In this document: piece after piece, positions 1 to 10,370 of the stretch
Numbering within the stretch: the first letter of the stretch is position 1
Layout of the letters: each line of letters starts with the position of its first letter
Position numbers and translations under genes: made by a program
The notes under the pieces: model-generated
Databases searched by the model: none
Told to the model about the DNA's origin: nothing
Seen by the model: only the letters and a program-made list of their open reading frames with translations
From: Sinotaia quadrata
Lineage: Eukaryota > Mollusca > Gastropoda > Architaenioglossa > Viviparidae
DNA length: 64,000 nucleotides
Direction of reading: 5' to 3'
NCBI GenBank assembly: GCA_028829895.1
Contig: CM054183.1
Location: 15,719,975 to 15,783,974, forward strand

Positions 1-617
1 GCACGAACTGTCTCACCAAGTCACGTGTTGAAGGGTGCTGCAGCACTAATAAAATTCCAGAGTCCAAGCTCGTTTCGTTTCAGAGCGCACGGTAATACTT
101 TAGTTTTTTTCTTCAAGTTATTGGGGAGACGTTTCCTAGGAATTAAAAAGGGAGGGAAAAATAACAACTATTTGAAAACAGTGACTTTCTAGGAGAGGCT
201 GTTACAGTCTTGGCCATTCCTTATATAGTACACACACGCACGCACAGGCACGTCATATTCACAAACACGCTGATACTCACAGTCTAATGCTTGAGAATAT
301 CAGTGCGGCAATTCTAACCTATCTGATCGTCTCCTTAACATACCTTTTTGTTGATCCAATCTTATTTTCAAAGTATCCATATTTAAGTGAGATTCTAAAT
401 TGACTAACTTCTCGCGAGCCGCTCAAATAAAATACTTTCTCATTTAACAATTTAAAACACCGGCAGCTGACCACAAAAACCTTGAGGATTTACCAACCTC
501 ATCGACCTTGACATATATAATTCGGGAAAGTTGTGGATATTGACCTGCATTTCCGTGACCTCATTGTCATACTAACCTATTGTTTGGTTGGATTGTTGAA
601 TGATTTGTAGTGCGTCC
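1..617. other. Intergenic, no gene seen
   Basis: AT-rich sequence with a short ACACGC run near 230-250. I see no supported exon, RNA gene or transposon end. Confidence 0.5.
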
Positions 618-880
618 GTCGTAATTATAATTACTTACATCTCATATCGGATTGCATGCTTGGTTGAGTTAATTATAATTACTTACATCTCATATCGTAT
701 TGCATGCTTGGTTGAGCTAATTATAATTACTTACATCTCATATCGTATTGCATGCTTGGTTGAGTTAATTATAATTACTTACATCTCATATCTTATTGCA
801 TGCTTGGTTGAGCTAATTATAATTACTTACATCTCATATCTTATTGTATGCTTGGTTGAGCTAATTATAATTACATACGT
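618..880. repeat. 48-bp minisatellite
   Basis: About five head-to-tail units sharing ATTACTTACATCTCATATC and GCATGCTTGGTTGAG, differing by single substitutions. The unit is a multiple of three, so it makes an open frame with a 16-residue repeat; I read that frame as a repeat artefact and not as a gene. Confidence 0.85.
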
Positions 881-1160
881 CACGTTTGTCTTATTTAACT
901 CTTCACAGATTTGCTGTTTGTAAGGTTGATTTATCTACTTTAAATAAGACACACCCAAAAAAGAACTCTCAGTATACTTGCTTCATCCATGACTGATTTA
1001 GTCATCGGCTGGAACTCACGCAGTTTGAACATTCAGCCTGCTGGTCATGTGACTAAAAAGGCCAGTTAAAGTCATACTTCAGAGTTGTACCTTGAGTAGT
1101 GCTTAGCCAGTCAGTCTGTCTGATTAATTTAGCCAGTTATAGTAACAACACATAACTTGC

Positions 1161-1392
1161 CTGAAAGTAACGTTGGTCGTTGTATGTGTCCTCGAACAAC
1201 CTTTGCGGGATGTTGAACTGGATGCGGTTGTTTGCGGTATTTCGTTGTGTTTGGGTCAAGAAGAAGACCGCCCCACCACACCTGGCATTGACCAGCAGTC
1301 CCAGGACTATCATGACGCGGAAGATCACGTGCCACCGCGAGCTTTCTTGTTGCAGTATTTGACGCAAGACATTATAATTCGGATGATCAAAT
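1161..1392 (-). pseudogene. Copy A relic: exon 3-like fragment of the tandem membrane-protein family
   Basis: On the minus strand this matches exon 3 of copies B and C: first LIIRIIMS, then VMIVLGLL, FLTQTQRNT, IQFNIP and DQRYFQ. It is closest to copy B. An AG before the AT at 1392 and the GCAAGT donor after CAG (1155-1160) are in the family positions. The fragment is 232 nt where phase needs 2 modulo 3 (242 in B, 260 in C), and the first half reads in a different frame from the second, ending in a stop after NKKARGGT. The frameshift lies in the linker before the last membrane segment. No copy A exon 2 was found at higher coordinates, and later exons would lie left of the window. I call it a decayed paralogue; an assembly indel is the alternative. 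Confidence 0.7.
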
Positions 1393-1438
1393 CTTTGTCA
1401 AATGGAAACGTGTGCTCTTATTTCTCATTATCTTGTCA

Positions 1439-1439
<1 letters not shown>

Positions 1440-1504
<65 letters not shown>
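1440..1504. repeat. (AC)n microsatellite
   Basis: About 65 bp of uninterrupted CA/AC dinucleotides. Confidence 0.97.
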
Positions 1505-1505
<1 letters not shown>

Positions 1506-1921
1506 GCAGTGAAACAGAAACGGGGAAGAAAATTAGGATGAATTGGGAGTGATATGTATGTATGTTTTTTTTTGTTTTTTTTTGGGGGGAAGGGGGCAGG
1601 AGATATTCGTACAGACATTCCACATTCATTTTGTGATCGCATCATTTTTGTCACAGCGAGCAGAGCAGGAAAGGGCCGCGTCACGACAGTGTTATTTTTA
1701 GCTCGCCACTCGAGATCAATTTTATTAAAAACGTGAAAACAAGATGCATTTCATAGACCGTCACGCTCAGGGCCTAAACGAGAGAGAGAGAGAGAGAGCA
1801 TTTTGTGTGAAAAAATGTATGTGAAAGAGTGTGTTTGAAAGCGAGGCCAGAGAGAGAGAGAGAGTGTATGTGTGAAAGTGTGGGGTGGTGTATGAAAGAG
1901 AGTAATGTTCTGTTCGCGCGC

Positions 1922-1960
<39 letters not shown>

Positions 1961-3855
1961 GCAATATTCTCATCCCATCAGTACCAAACCTTATTGACCA
2001 ACCTTTCAGTATGCAGAAAGAAAAGGAATATAGTGGTGGTAGGAGTGGTGGAACTTGCCTCTCTTAGAGAGCACACGCACTCTGAGATTACTAATCACTT
2101 TCGCCAGTCATTTCCTGACGTCATTTTCTGTCGTCTGAAAAGCGAGCTGCTTCGAATGCAATGAGAAGTGCGGTGACGTAGCTAGAAGACTTGTCTTTTC
2201 TATGACGTTAGTAATGCATTGTAACATTGAACTTTCCGAATCTAAAAATAAACTCCTTATTTTCTTTGTCATTAGTGGGTATTTTCTGAATCTAAAAATA
2301 GGCTCCCTTTTTTTCTTTGTCATTTAGTGGCTGGAGTATTTTCCGAATCTAAACATAGACTCTTTTTTTTCTTATTTTCTCTTTCGCTAATGTTTGGGAT
2401 TCCCGCTTTGGAATTTTTTCTTAGATTTTGTTTTCTTTGTAGACTATTCTCTTTATGTAAATGACTATTAAATAGTCCAATAGACGGTTACTAATAAACG
2501 CAATTGAACAAAGAAAAGACTGTTTTATCTGAACCTCGACTTTGAAAATATCAGCCATAAGGAGCTTCATTTGGTGTTCGGCTGTTTGTGTAGTTGCGCA
2601 CAACTCGTTACTGCAAATGGGGGGGGGGGGGGAATGATTGTTAATTTACTTTAAAAATTTGTTTTCGATTATTCATTATTCGTACATATTATAAATATAT
2701 AAATAGTGAGTCCTCGTATTTAGCACGACAACAATGATAATATCAATAAATTGACAAAACTACATCAACTACTAAAAAGAAATTGTGGAATTTACAATTA
2801 GGCATCTACACCAAAATGTACACTTCTTTGACTTTTCGAGTGACTAGTTCTGTCTCGTAAGATTGTCATACAATTCACGCTGGATAATCAGTCGGTGTAA
2901 GCTTAATCGCTCGACCATGTCGGCGATGTTGCTACCAGGTGGCATCCCTGAAATGTTCTAGGTTAGTTTTGCTTTCAGTTTAGAATAGGCGTTGCTTAAG
3001 ATAAAAGATATCCGCAATTGCACCCGAATCTAGTGGTTAGTGGTTAGATAAGTTAATTGCTATATGGTTATTTTAAAAAAAGGAGTATATATTATATATA
3101 TAATCAGTAAACCAGTAGACAATAGATTCTTTGCATGGAAATTGGTTTCCGTATTCCCTTTTCACTGGCATATGCTGCGCTCGCCAGAATAGTCTCCGCA
3201 CCTGTGAAAAAGAAAAGAAAGAAGAGTTGTTTCTCTTTCTTGTATGTGTTTAAGAAAAGGTTGCAAGTCCAAAATGTGATGTCGGCATTTCAGAAAGATG
3301 TTACACAACACCAGGGCGTGTTACGTTGAGGCCAGTGAATACGGTTCTTAGTAGCCGGTTAAGCGATAAATATCTGTTGATTGGTTCTTGCATTTATGTG
3401 TGTGCACTTCTCTCTCTATATTCTTTGAAATTTGGAGCGAGTGTGGATGGGCACTTTTGACTAAGCGAGACAGAGACCTGGCTGCTTTTCTACAGAAAGA
3501 TATGATATATTAAACTTACACCCACAGACCACATGCAAATACACGCACATTCACACTCCGCCCACCAAAAAAAACAAAACTGAGAAAATACCCCAAACTA
3601 AAACCAACTATTTATCTCTTTTGTCATTAGTTTGGTTATATTTACCCAGGACTGAAGTCTCAAAACCTTTAGAAAAATTATACAGACTATCATATCACAG
3701 CTATCATGTTAGCTGTTTCAACTAAGATCGATTTTTTTTCCCTTCCAATACACCTTTCCCCACCCAGTGGCGTACTTGAACTCGATCAGGACTGCGCCTC
3801 CACTAAAGTCTCGTTTTGGCAGTACTTGGATCTTTTTTCCCCCTTCCCTTTTTCA

Positions 3856-3857
<2 letters not shown>
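1505..3857. other. Non-coding stretch with short repeats
   Basis: Contains GA tracts (1780-1862), a GT tract (1925-1957), a poly-G run (2619-2632) and three roughly 59-bp repeats around 2225-2370 sharing CGAATCTAAA. No exon of the neighbouring gene family was recognised on either strand. Confidence 0.5.

Positions 3858-3920
<63 letters not shown>
3858..3920. repeat. (AC)n microsatellite
   Basis: About 63 bp of AC dinucleotides. Confidence 0.97.
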
Positions 3921-3923
<3 letters not shown>

Positions 3924-4044
3924 CCATCACAGTCTTACATGCTTTCCCTGGCCCATCCACAAAATTAAGGGACTTGGAGGCGAAGGTGAAGATTATATTA
4001 TCATCTGATTGTGCAGCCGACGAAAAGTGAGGCTCTTTTGATCC

Positions 4045-4175
4045 GTATGACACCATAGTTTGGGTTTTGAAGATTGGGCATCTTGACGCTGACTGACACC
4101 ATAGTTTGGGTTTTGAAGATTGGGCATCTTGACGCTGACTGACACCATAGTTTGGGTTTTGAAGATTGGGCGTCT
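4045..4175. repeat. 46-bp minisatellite beside the copy A last-exon relic
   Basis: Three near-identical units containing CACCATAGTTTGGGTTTTG, starting at about 4049, 4095 and 4141. As 46 is not a multiple of three, a reading frame through the array passes through all three frames in successive units. It lies just past the 3' side of the copy A last-exon relic (minus strand). Confidence 0.9.
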
Positions 4176-4269
4176 TCACGCTGCCTTATACCGTCGTCGT
4201 CTACGTTAGGCAGTGGATAGATACAATCCGTAGGATCGGGTGAACTTTGAACTCCTGTGACGTTGTTAT

Positions 4270-4550
4270 TAGGGCGTGCCCATCTTGATGCTGTCAGGTC
4301 ACTATGGTTTCCGCGAGGTGACACCTTCTGAACAGCTGTAACGATCCCCATCAGGTTTTCCAGATCTAGTCCATCATCCATGTCTTCGAAGTCCACACCA
4401 TCGCTGAAGAACTGTAGCATCCTGGTTACCCGCAGCACGTGACCCGATACTTCGGCAGTGGGCGTGACCTTGATTCGATTGTACCCTACATAGGAATGGT
4501 GGTGCCGGTGCTAAAAGTAAAGTCGTCACGATTACGACAGAGCTGCGGAT
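4270..4550 (-). pseudogene. Copy A relic: last-exon-like fragment
   Basis: On the minus strand this aligns at DNA level with the last exon of copy B (6663-6959). Shared blocks include CAGCTCTGTCGT, CGAATCAA, CACGTGCT, GATGGTGTGGAC against GACGGTGTGGAC, and GTGTCACCTCGC. The frame is broken. QLCR reads in one frame and meets TAG after FSTGTTIPM; NRIKV and DGVDFEDM read in another; and the VWKTGW region contains a TGA in the original frame. Exons 2 to 5 are not visible between here and copy B. I interpret it as a stray decayed duplicate, probably from the same lost copy as 1161-1392. Confidence 0.7.
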
Positions 4551-4556
4551 CGGCAG

Positions 4557-5853
4557 CGAAAATGTTAATAGCCAGAAAATTGTCAGGAGAAGAGAGAATT
4601 CAGTAGGGGATTACCGTTGCAAGACTAAGGTCAGACTGGTCCGTACGGGTAGTAATGTCAATGGATGTATAATGCCCTGCACTTCTCGAACAGTAGACTG
4701 CTAGGTGTAAGCCAGGTGTAGATAAAGTGTAGGTTAGGTGCATTCTAGAAGATGTAGACTTCAAAATAATTTGACGCGAGTAACTGAACACCATCAACCA
4801 ATGACTTACAGTTTGTAATCTCTTGGAACACCCACCCACGCACACACGCACGCACACACGCACGCACACACGCACGCACGCACACATCCTGTATTACAAA
4901 ATCCAGGACTAGGTTGTATACCAACTGTAAATTTTCGTAGTGGTTATAAAGAAACGTCTTTTAAGCCTAAAAAGTCTTGCAGGAATCTAATTAATTATAG
5001 GTGTTCGCTGGTTGATTCGAGCGATGGGATCGGAGCTAGCAGAAGTCTAAAACTCGAGAAATGGTCAAAAGCTACAAAAGTCGGACGTTAACGATGACAT
5101 GATAGTATGAAAATTAACGATAGGTTAGAGGTCACTCACCCATACCACTAGAACTTTTAAACAAGTGTATAATTACAGTTGGTGAAAGGTCTTCCATTGT
5201 CAAAACTTAAGAAAATATTAAGTCACAACTGGAAAATTAAATGATGAAAATCCAAAGAATAGCATTTTCCAGACTCACAAATTAATATCCTCCAAAATGA
5301 ATCCTTTGTAGATTTTGTTTCTGTTTAATTAAAATTAAAATTAAAATTGATGTAATACACAGTTATGAATAATTTAATACAACACTTCAATGTTTTTTGT
5401 TTGCTAGGCGCTTTCCGAAAAACGAGTTATGGGTATGAAAAATTAAAATAACATTTCTCTGCCTTCTACAGTCATATAATTATGTTCCACACCAGCAAAA
5501 AGAAATTTAAAAATTGTTTTCACCATAACTAGTCCATTTTTTAAAATCAGATTTATGGCGTACACCGCCTTTCCGCTTGTGATTATTACATACACACAAA
5601 GCGCATCCTCCAAACAATAAAAAAAAAAACCTTCACTCATATGGCATGTGTTATTTAAAGGAAATATAACGAAGGTAATGTTTATTACTTTTGTATGCAA
5701 TAAGTTTTCTTTAATAATAAAAGTGTTATTTTCTTAGGTGTACATATATACATATATTTGCTTACATAAAAATATAATGATATTATATATAAAAAATCAC
5801 AAAGATTTATTTTCTGCCTTTCCTTGTTCCCTTTCACTTTCATAATAGGACGC
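4557..5853. other. Intergenic, no gene seen
   Basis: Contains an ACGC/AC tract (4844-4885) and otherwise AT-rich unique sequence. Confidence 0.5.
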
Positions 5854-6240
5854 CATACATAATGCCTGGACAGTCAGAGAACGCTTATCAAGTCACAAAC
5901 CATACATAATGCCTGGACAGTTAGAGAACGCTTATCAAGTCACACACCATACATAATGCCTGGACAGTTAGAGAACGCTTATCAAATCACACACCATATA
6001 TAATGCCTGGACAGAGAACGCTTATCAAGTCACACATGTCAGCTGACTTCACGCTGTCTTTTCACACACCATACTTAACGCTTGGACGGTCAAAGAACAC
6101 TTATCAAATCACACAGTTCAGCTAATTTCTCGATGTCCTTTCATACACCATACATAATGATTGAACGGTCAGTCAATGAACACTTATGAAATATCACATT
6201 TCAGCTAATTTCTTGCTGTCCTTTCGTACGCCATATTTAA
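5854..6240. repeat. 47-bp minisatellite, degenerate at right
   Basis: Units start CATACATAATGCCTGGACAG at 5854, 5901 and 5948, then diverge and lengthen. It lies downstream of the 3' end of copy B. Confidence 0.85.
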
Positions 6241-6662
6241 AAATAGTATGTTTGTTTTGTTTTATAAAACGGATGGGAATGGGGAAACTGGTAAAGATTA
6301 TCAAGACCAATATGAAATGTAGTGCAGACACGTTTGTTTTTCAAGTGACTTTTTAAAATAAGATCTTGTTATGCATCTGTACACAGTTCATCTTCAAACT
6401 GTATGTTTGTGATAGAAAGCTTCGCATTCATTCTAAAGCAGTTTGCAGAAGACCTCTGCGTACTTCGCTTGGCATATCGGTCACTGATGGTGATGTGGTT
6501 GGCGTATAACTGTCTCTTTCTCATTGTCTAGGCGTCTGCCTATCTTTCTACCTCGTTCTCTGTTTTATCTTCTTTGTCTGTCTGTCTCTCTCTCTGTCTG
6601 TCTCTCTCTCTCTCTCCCCCTCCCTCCCAGCCAGCAGTAATGAACTACTTTGCAGTTGTCCC

Positions 6663-6959
6663 TCAGAGCGTGACGTCGTTCGTGCATTCAGTTTGAATTC
6701 CATGGTCGAGGCGAGGTGACACTCTTCCTGAACAGCTGCAACGACCCCATCCCGTTTTCCAGACCTCGGTCATGTCGTCGAGGTCCACACCGTCACTGCG
6801 ATAGAACCGGGTACTGCCATTTTCCAGAAGCACGTGGTCTGAGGCGTCTGTAATAGAATTGGCTTTGATTCGATGGTATCGGATAATAGGGATGTTGATG
6901 TTGTTGGTGCTGGACGTGTAGTCGTCTAAATCACGACAGAGCTGCCCTTTCCTGCGAAC
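6663..6959 (-). CDS. Copy B exon 6 (last exon)
   Basis: Acceptor CTGCAG at 6960-6965, stop TGA at 6663-6665; 98 codons plus stop, phase 0. Contains QLCRDL, RFYRSDGVDLDD, VWKTGWGRC and a final Cys, aligning with copy C exon 6 at roughly 40 percent identity by eye. Confidence 0.82.
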   Translation of the reverse strand, partial: VRRKGQLCRDLDDYTSSTNNINIPIIRYHRIKANSITDASDHVLLENGSTRFYRSDGVDLDDMTEVWKTGWGRCSCSGRVSPRLDHGIQTECTNDVTL

Positions 6960-7724
6960 CTGCAGCGAGAAAATTCACTCGTTAAACTTGAAGAGAGAAC
7001 TGAGGACGCCATAGGCTAAAGTATAGCACTGTTGACACAGTGAGAATGTTGTGTTATGGTTGGCACAGTGAGGATGTTATGTGTTGTGGTTGGCACAGTG
7101 AGGATGCTATGTTTTGTGGTTGACAACAGTGAGAATATTGTGTGTTATGGCTGACACACTAAGAATGTAATGTGTTGTGATAGACAAATTGAGAATGTTG
7201 TATGTTTGGTTGATACAATGAGAATGTTATGTGTTATGGTTGACACAGTGAGATTGTTGTGTGTTGGGGTTGGTACAATCAGAATGTTGTGTTTTATAAT
7301 TATCACAGTGAGAATGTTATATGTTAGGATTGGCACAATCAGAATGTTGTGTGTTATAATTATCACAGTGAGAATGTTGTATATTTATTAAAAGCAGAAG
7401 ATAGATATGAGGATAAGTGTATTGGAATATGTTGCAATCATAGATATTGATCAGTGTAGAGTTGTAGACGGAAGTGCGAAGTTTTAGGAAGTATAAACAC
7501 AGTGAGGTCGAGATCTTGATCCTAGTATCAATATTTACTTTGTTGCAAACGTATTGTGGGTGTGGGGTGTGAGAGAGAAGGTAGGATGGTAGACATAGAT
7601 AGATAGATTGATTGATAGATAGATGATGGATGGATGTGTGTAGACAATAGATGTGTGTACCGATAGACTGATAGATGCGTGTGTAGATAATGTTTTATAG
7701 AGAGATAGAATTGTGTATATGTAC

Positions 7725-7803
<79 letters not shown>

Positions 7804-10326
7804 ATGTGTACTGAGATGTGGGTACTGATATATAGATGCATATAGAGAGAGATACATACATCTATAGAAAATAAAACGTTTATAGCAGAAAATTTGGTAT
7901 ACCTGCATGTTGTATTTGATGTCTCCGAAGATTGATTGTGCGAAGAAGACGTTGCTAACGGGCGGTGTAAATGCAAATCTGATAAAAACGTCAATGGGAC
8001 TGGTGAAAAATGTAGTGTGACACGTGGCATTATCTACGATGGTCAGTGTGCCTGTTTTTAGATTCTGAGAATAGCACTGACCTGGGCTCCAAGAACCTGG
8101 CTTGGAGGGACTGGCCACCTAGTGGATTGTAGAAATAGAAATGAAAATTAGTTCTTAGCAATAGAATTTGGTTTTAAAGATCTTATAAATGTAGAAATAG
8201 AAATAAAAATTAGTTCTTAGTAATAGAATTTGGTTTTAAAGATCTTATAACTGTAGAAATAGAAATAAAAATTAGTTCTTAGTAGTAGAATTTGGTTTTA
8301 AAGATCTTATAACTGTAGAAATGAAAATTAGTTCTTTGCAATAGAATTTGGTTTTAAAGATCTTATAACTGTAGAAATGAAAATTAGTTCTTTGCAATAG
8401 AATTTGGTTTTAAAGATCTTATAACTGTAGAAATAAAAATTAGTTCTTATTAATAGAATTTGGTTTTAAAGATCTTATAAATGTAGAAATGAAAATTAGT
8501 TCTTATTAATAGAATTTAGTTTTAAAGATCTTATAAATGTAGAAATAGAAATAAAAATTAGTTCTTAGTAATAGAATTTGGTTTTAAAGATCTTATAAAT
8601 GTAGAAATAAAAATTAGTTCTTAGCAATAGAATTTTTGTTTTGAAGATCTTCTAAATGTATACATTCGCAGACTGTTTGTAAAACTGGAATAAAAAATTC
8701 AAAATTCGGTGATTCATTGAAATAATTTAAATATGTTCAGGAGTAAAGCTGTGTAACGCGGTCACTGAGAATTGGTGTGAAATAGAACTCGCAGAACAAT
8801 TTGCGAGTATTGTAACACTCAAACCTCTGCCATTGTATACATCAATACCACAAGAAAATAATAAAATTGTTACAAAACAGTCACCTCATTGTGCTTTATA
8901 TTACAGCATCAAAATACAATTAGCTGTATGTTCCCGCACTCTCCATCATGTACAGTATCACATTAGATACCATCAATGTTATATAGTTGACAGTATAGTA
9001 TAGTATAGTTTAAGGTAATTAATGAGATGATTTAATTCTACGCTGTTGGCGGTTTCATGTTGATGATAATAAAATGTGATATTCGTACTCAAAAATCTAA
9101 ATAATCAAATACTGAAATAAATATTAATATAAATAATATAGTCTTGATGATTTCTGTCAGTAGCTCTTGATATGTAGCCTACCTACAAATCAATAGCTAT
9201 CCACGATTGAATAAAATTTCAGAAGATTGTATGAAATTTCCACTAGAATCAGCAATGCAGCAGAATATTTATGCGTCTGCATTGTCTTTCTCCTCCTCTG
9301 TCTCTGTCTATGGCTTATTCTCTGGGGAAGTGTACCACGAAGGGTGGATCCATTTGAAATGTGTTTTCTTAAAGATAAAGCATTGAAATATCATGTGTTT
9401 ACATTCTATATATTCACAATTGATGTGAGAGATACATAAGATAGTTGGGCGAATATGTGTTTATTTATTTTGTAATTATTTATAAAACTAATTTTATTTC
9501 AACTTTAAAATGGCACCTCTTTTTGTTACATGAATACACGTAGCCATTTTCTTTAGTTTTCATTGTTATAAATATTCCAACCAACTTGCCGTATCAAGGT
9601 TTTCTTAGAAGCGATAATACAGTAAAGCAAGATTCAATTTTTTTTTAATCTGCAAACACTCAGTTTTGTGTAGAAATAATATTTTTAAAAGGCACATTCT
9701 TTTTATGCTTAGTTTCTAAAATATCAGATCAAAAACTTTTAATCTTTTATCAAAAAGCGATAGTTCAGACCAGAAGCGCCATGTGGCTTTAAAAAAATAT
9801 TTTTCAAATTTATTCCTTACATTCAGAAATATTCAGCTTTAGGAAAACTAATTTGACTTGGTTTCTTTCTTAATCTGTTACAACGGAATTAATAAACTTG
9901 TAAATATAAAATAATGACATTGAAACGCGAAGTACTTCTTCCATTTTTCAAAGGCACCATATTCCGGAAAGATAACTCTCAAGTAATTTTGTCTTCGTGT
10001 GATGAGTTTAAGCACCAAATTAAGAAAAATAAATTTCGTTTCTTGTTCAGATCATATGGTTGCAAAGAAATGGCAAGAAAATTTTCGGTATCATCGACGT
10101 TTCAGAACAGCTAAGATTTCTGATAATCTCGATATATTTTGATTAAATTGATTAACATCGTAAATAGTTCACATATTTATGTACATATCTGTATGGTTTC
10201 TTTTGCATTTAAAGTTTCTCATAGCTGTGTGTGTGTTTTTAAACATGAGCTAACAAGTGTAAAAAGGCGTGTGATTTACATTCCAGAATAGAAATATCGC
10301 GATTAGGCTTATATATATAGTCATAC

Positions 10327-10370
<44 letters not shown>

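Noticed and set aside
600..923. 107-codon ORF with a 16-residue repeat
   Set aside because: It is entirely explained by a 48-bp minisatellite; no splice sites, no family, and the repeat alone keeps the frame open.
3098..3120. A 20-bp match (ATAATCAGTAAACCAG with AGAC) to the LTR-like element near 21196
   Set aside because: Flanking sequence does not extend the match; too short to call an element fragment.
4001..4438. 145-codon minus-strand ORF as a complete gene
   Set aside because: It starts inside the relic last exon in a shifted frame and ends in the 46-bp repeats; homology shows a broken exon instead.
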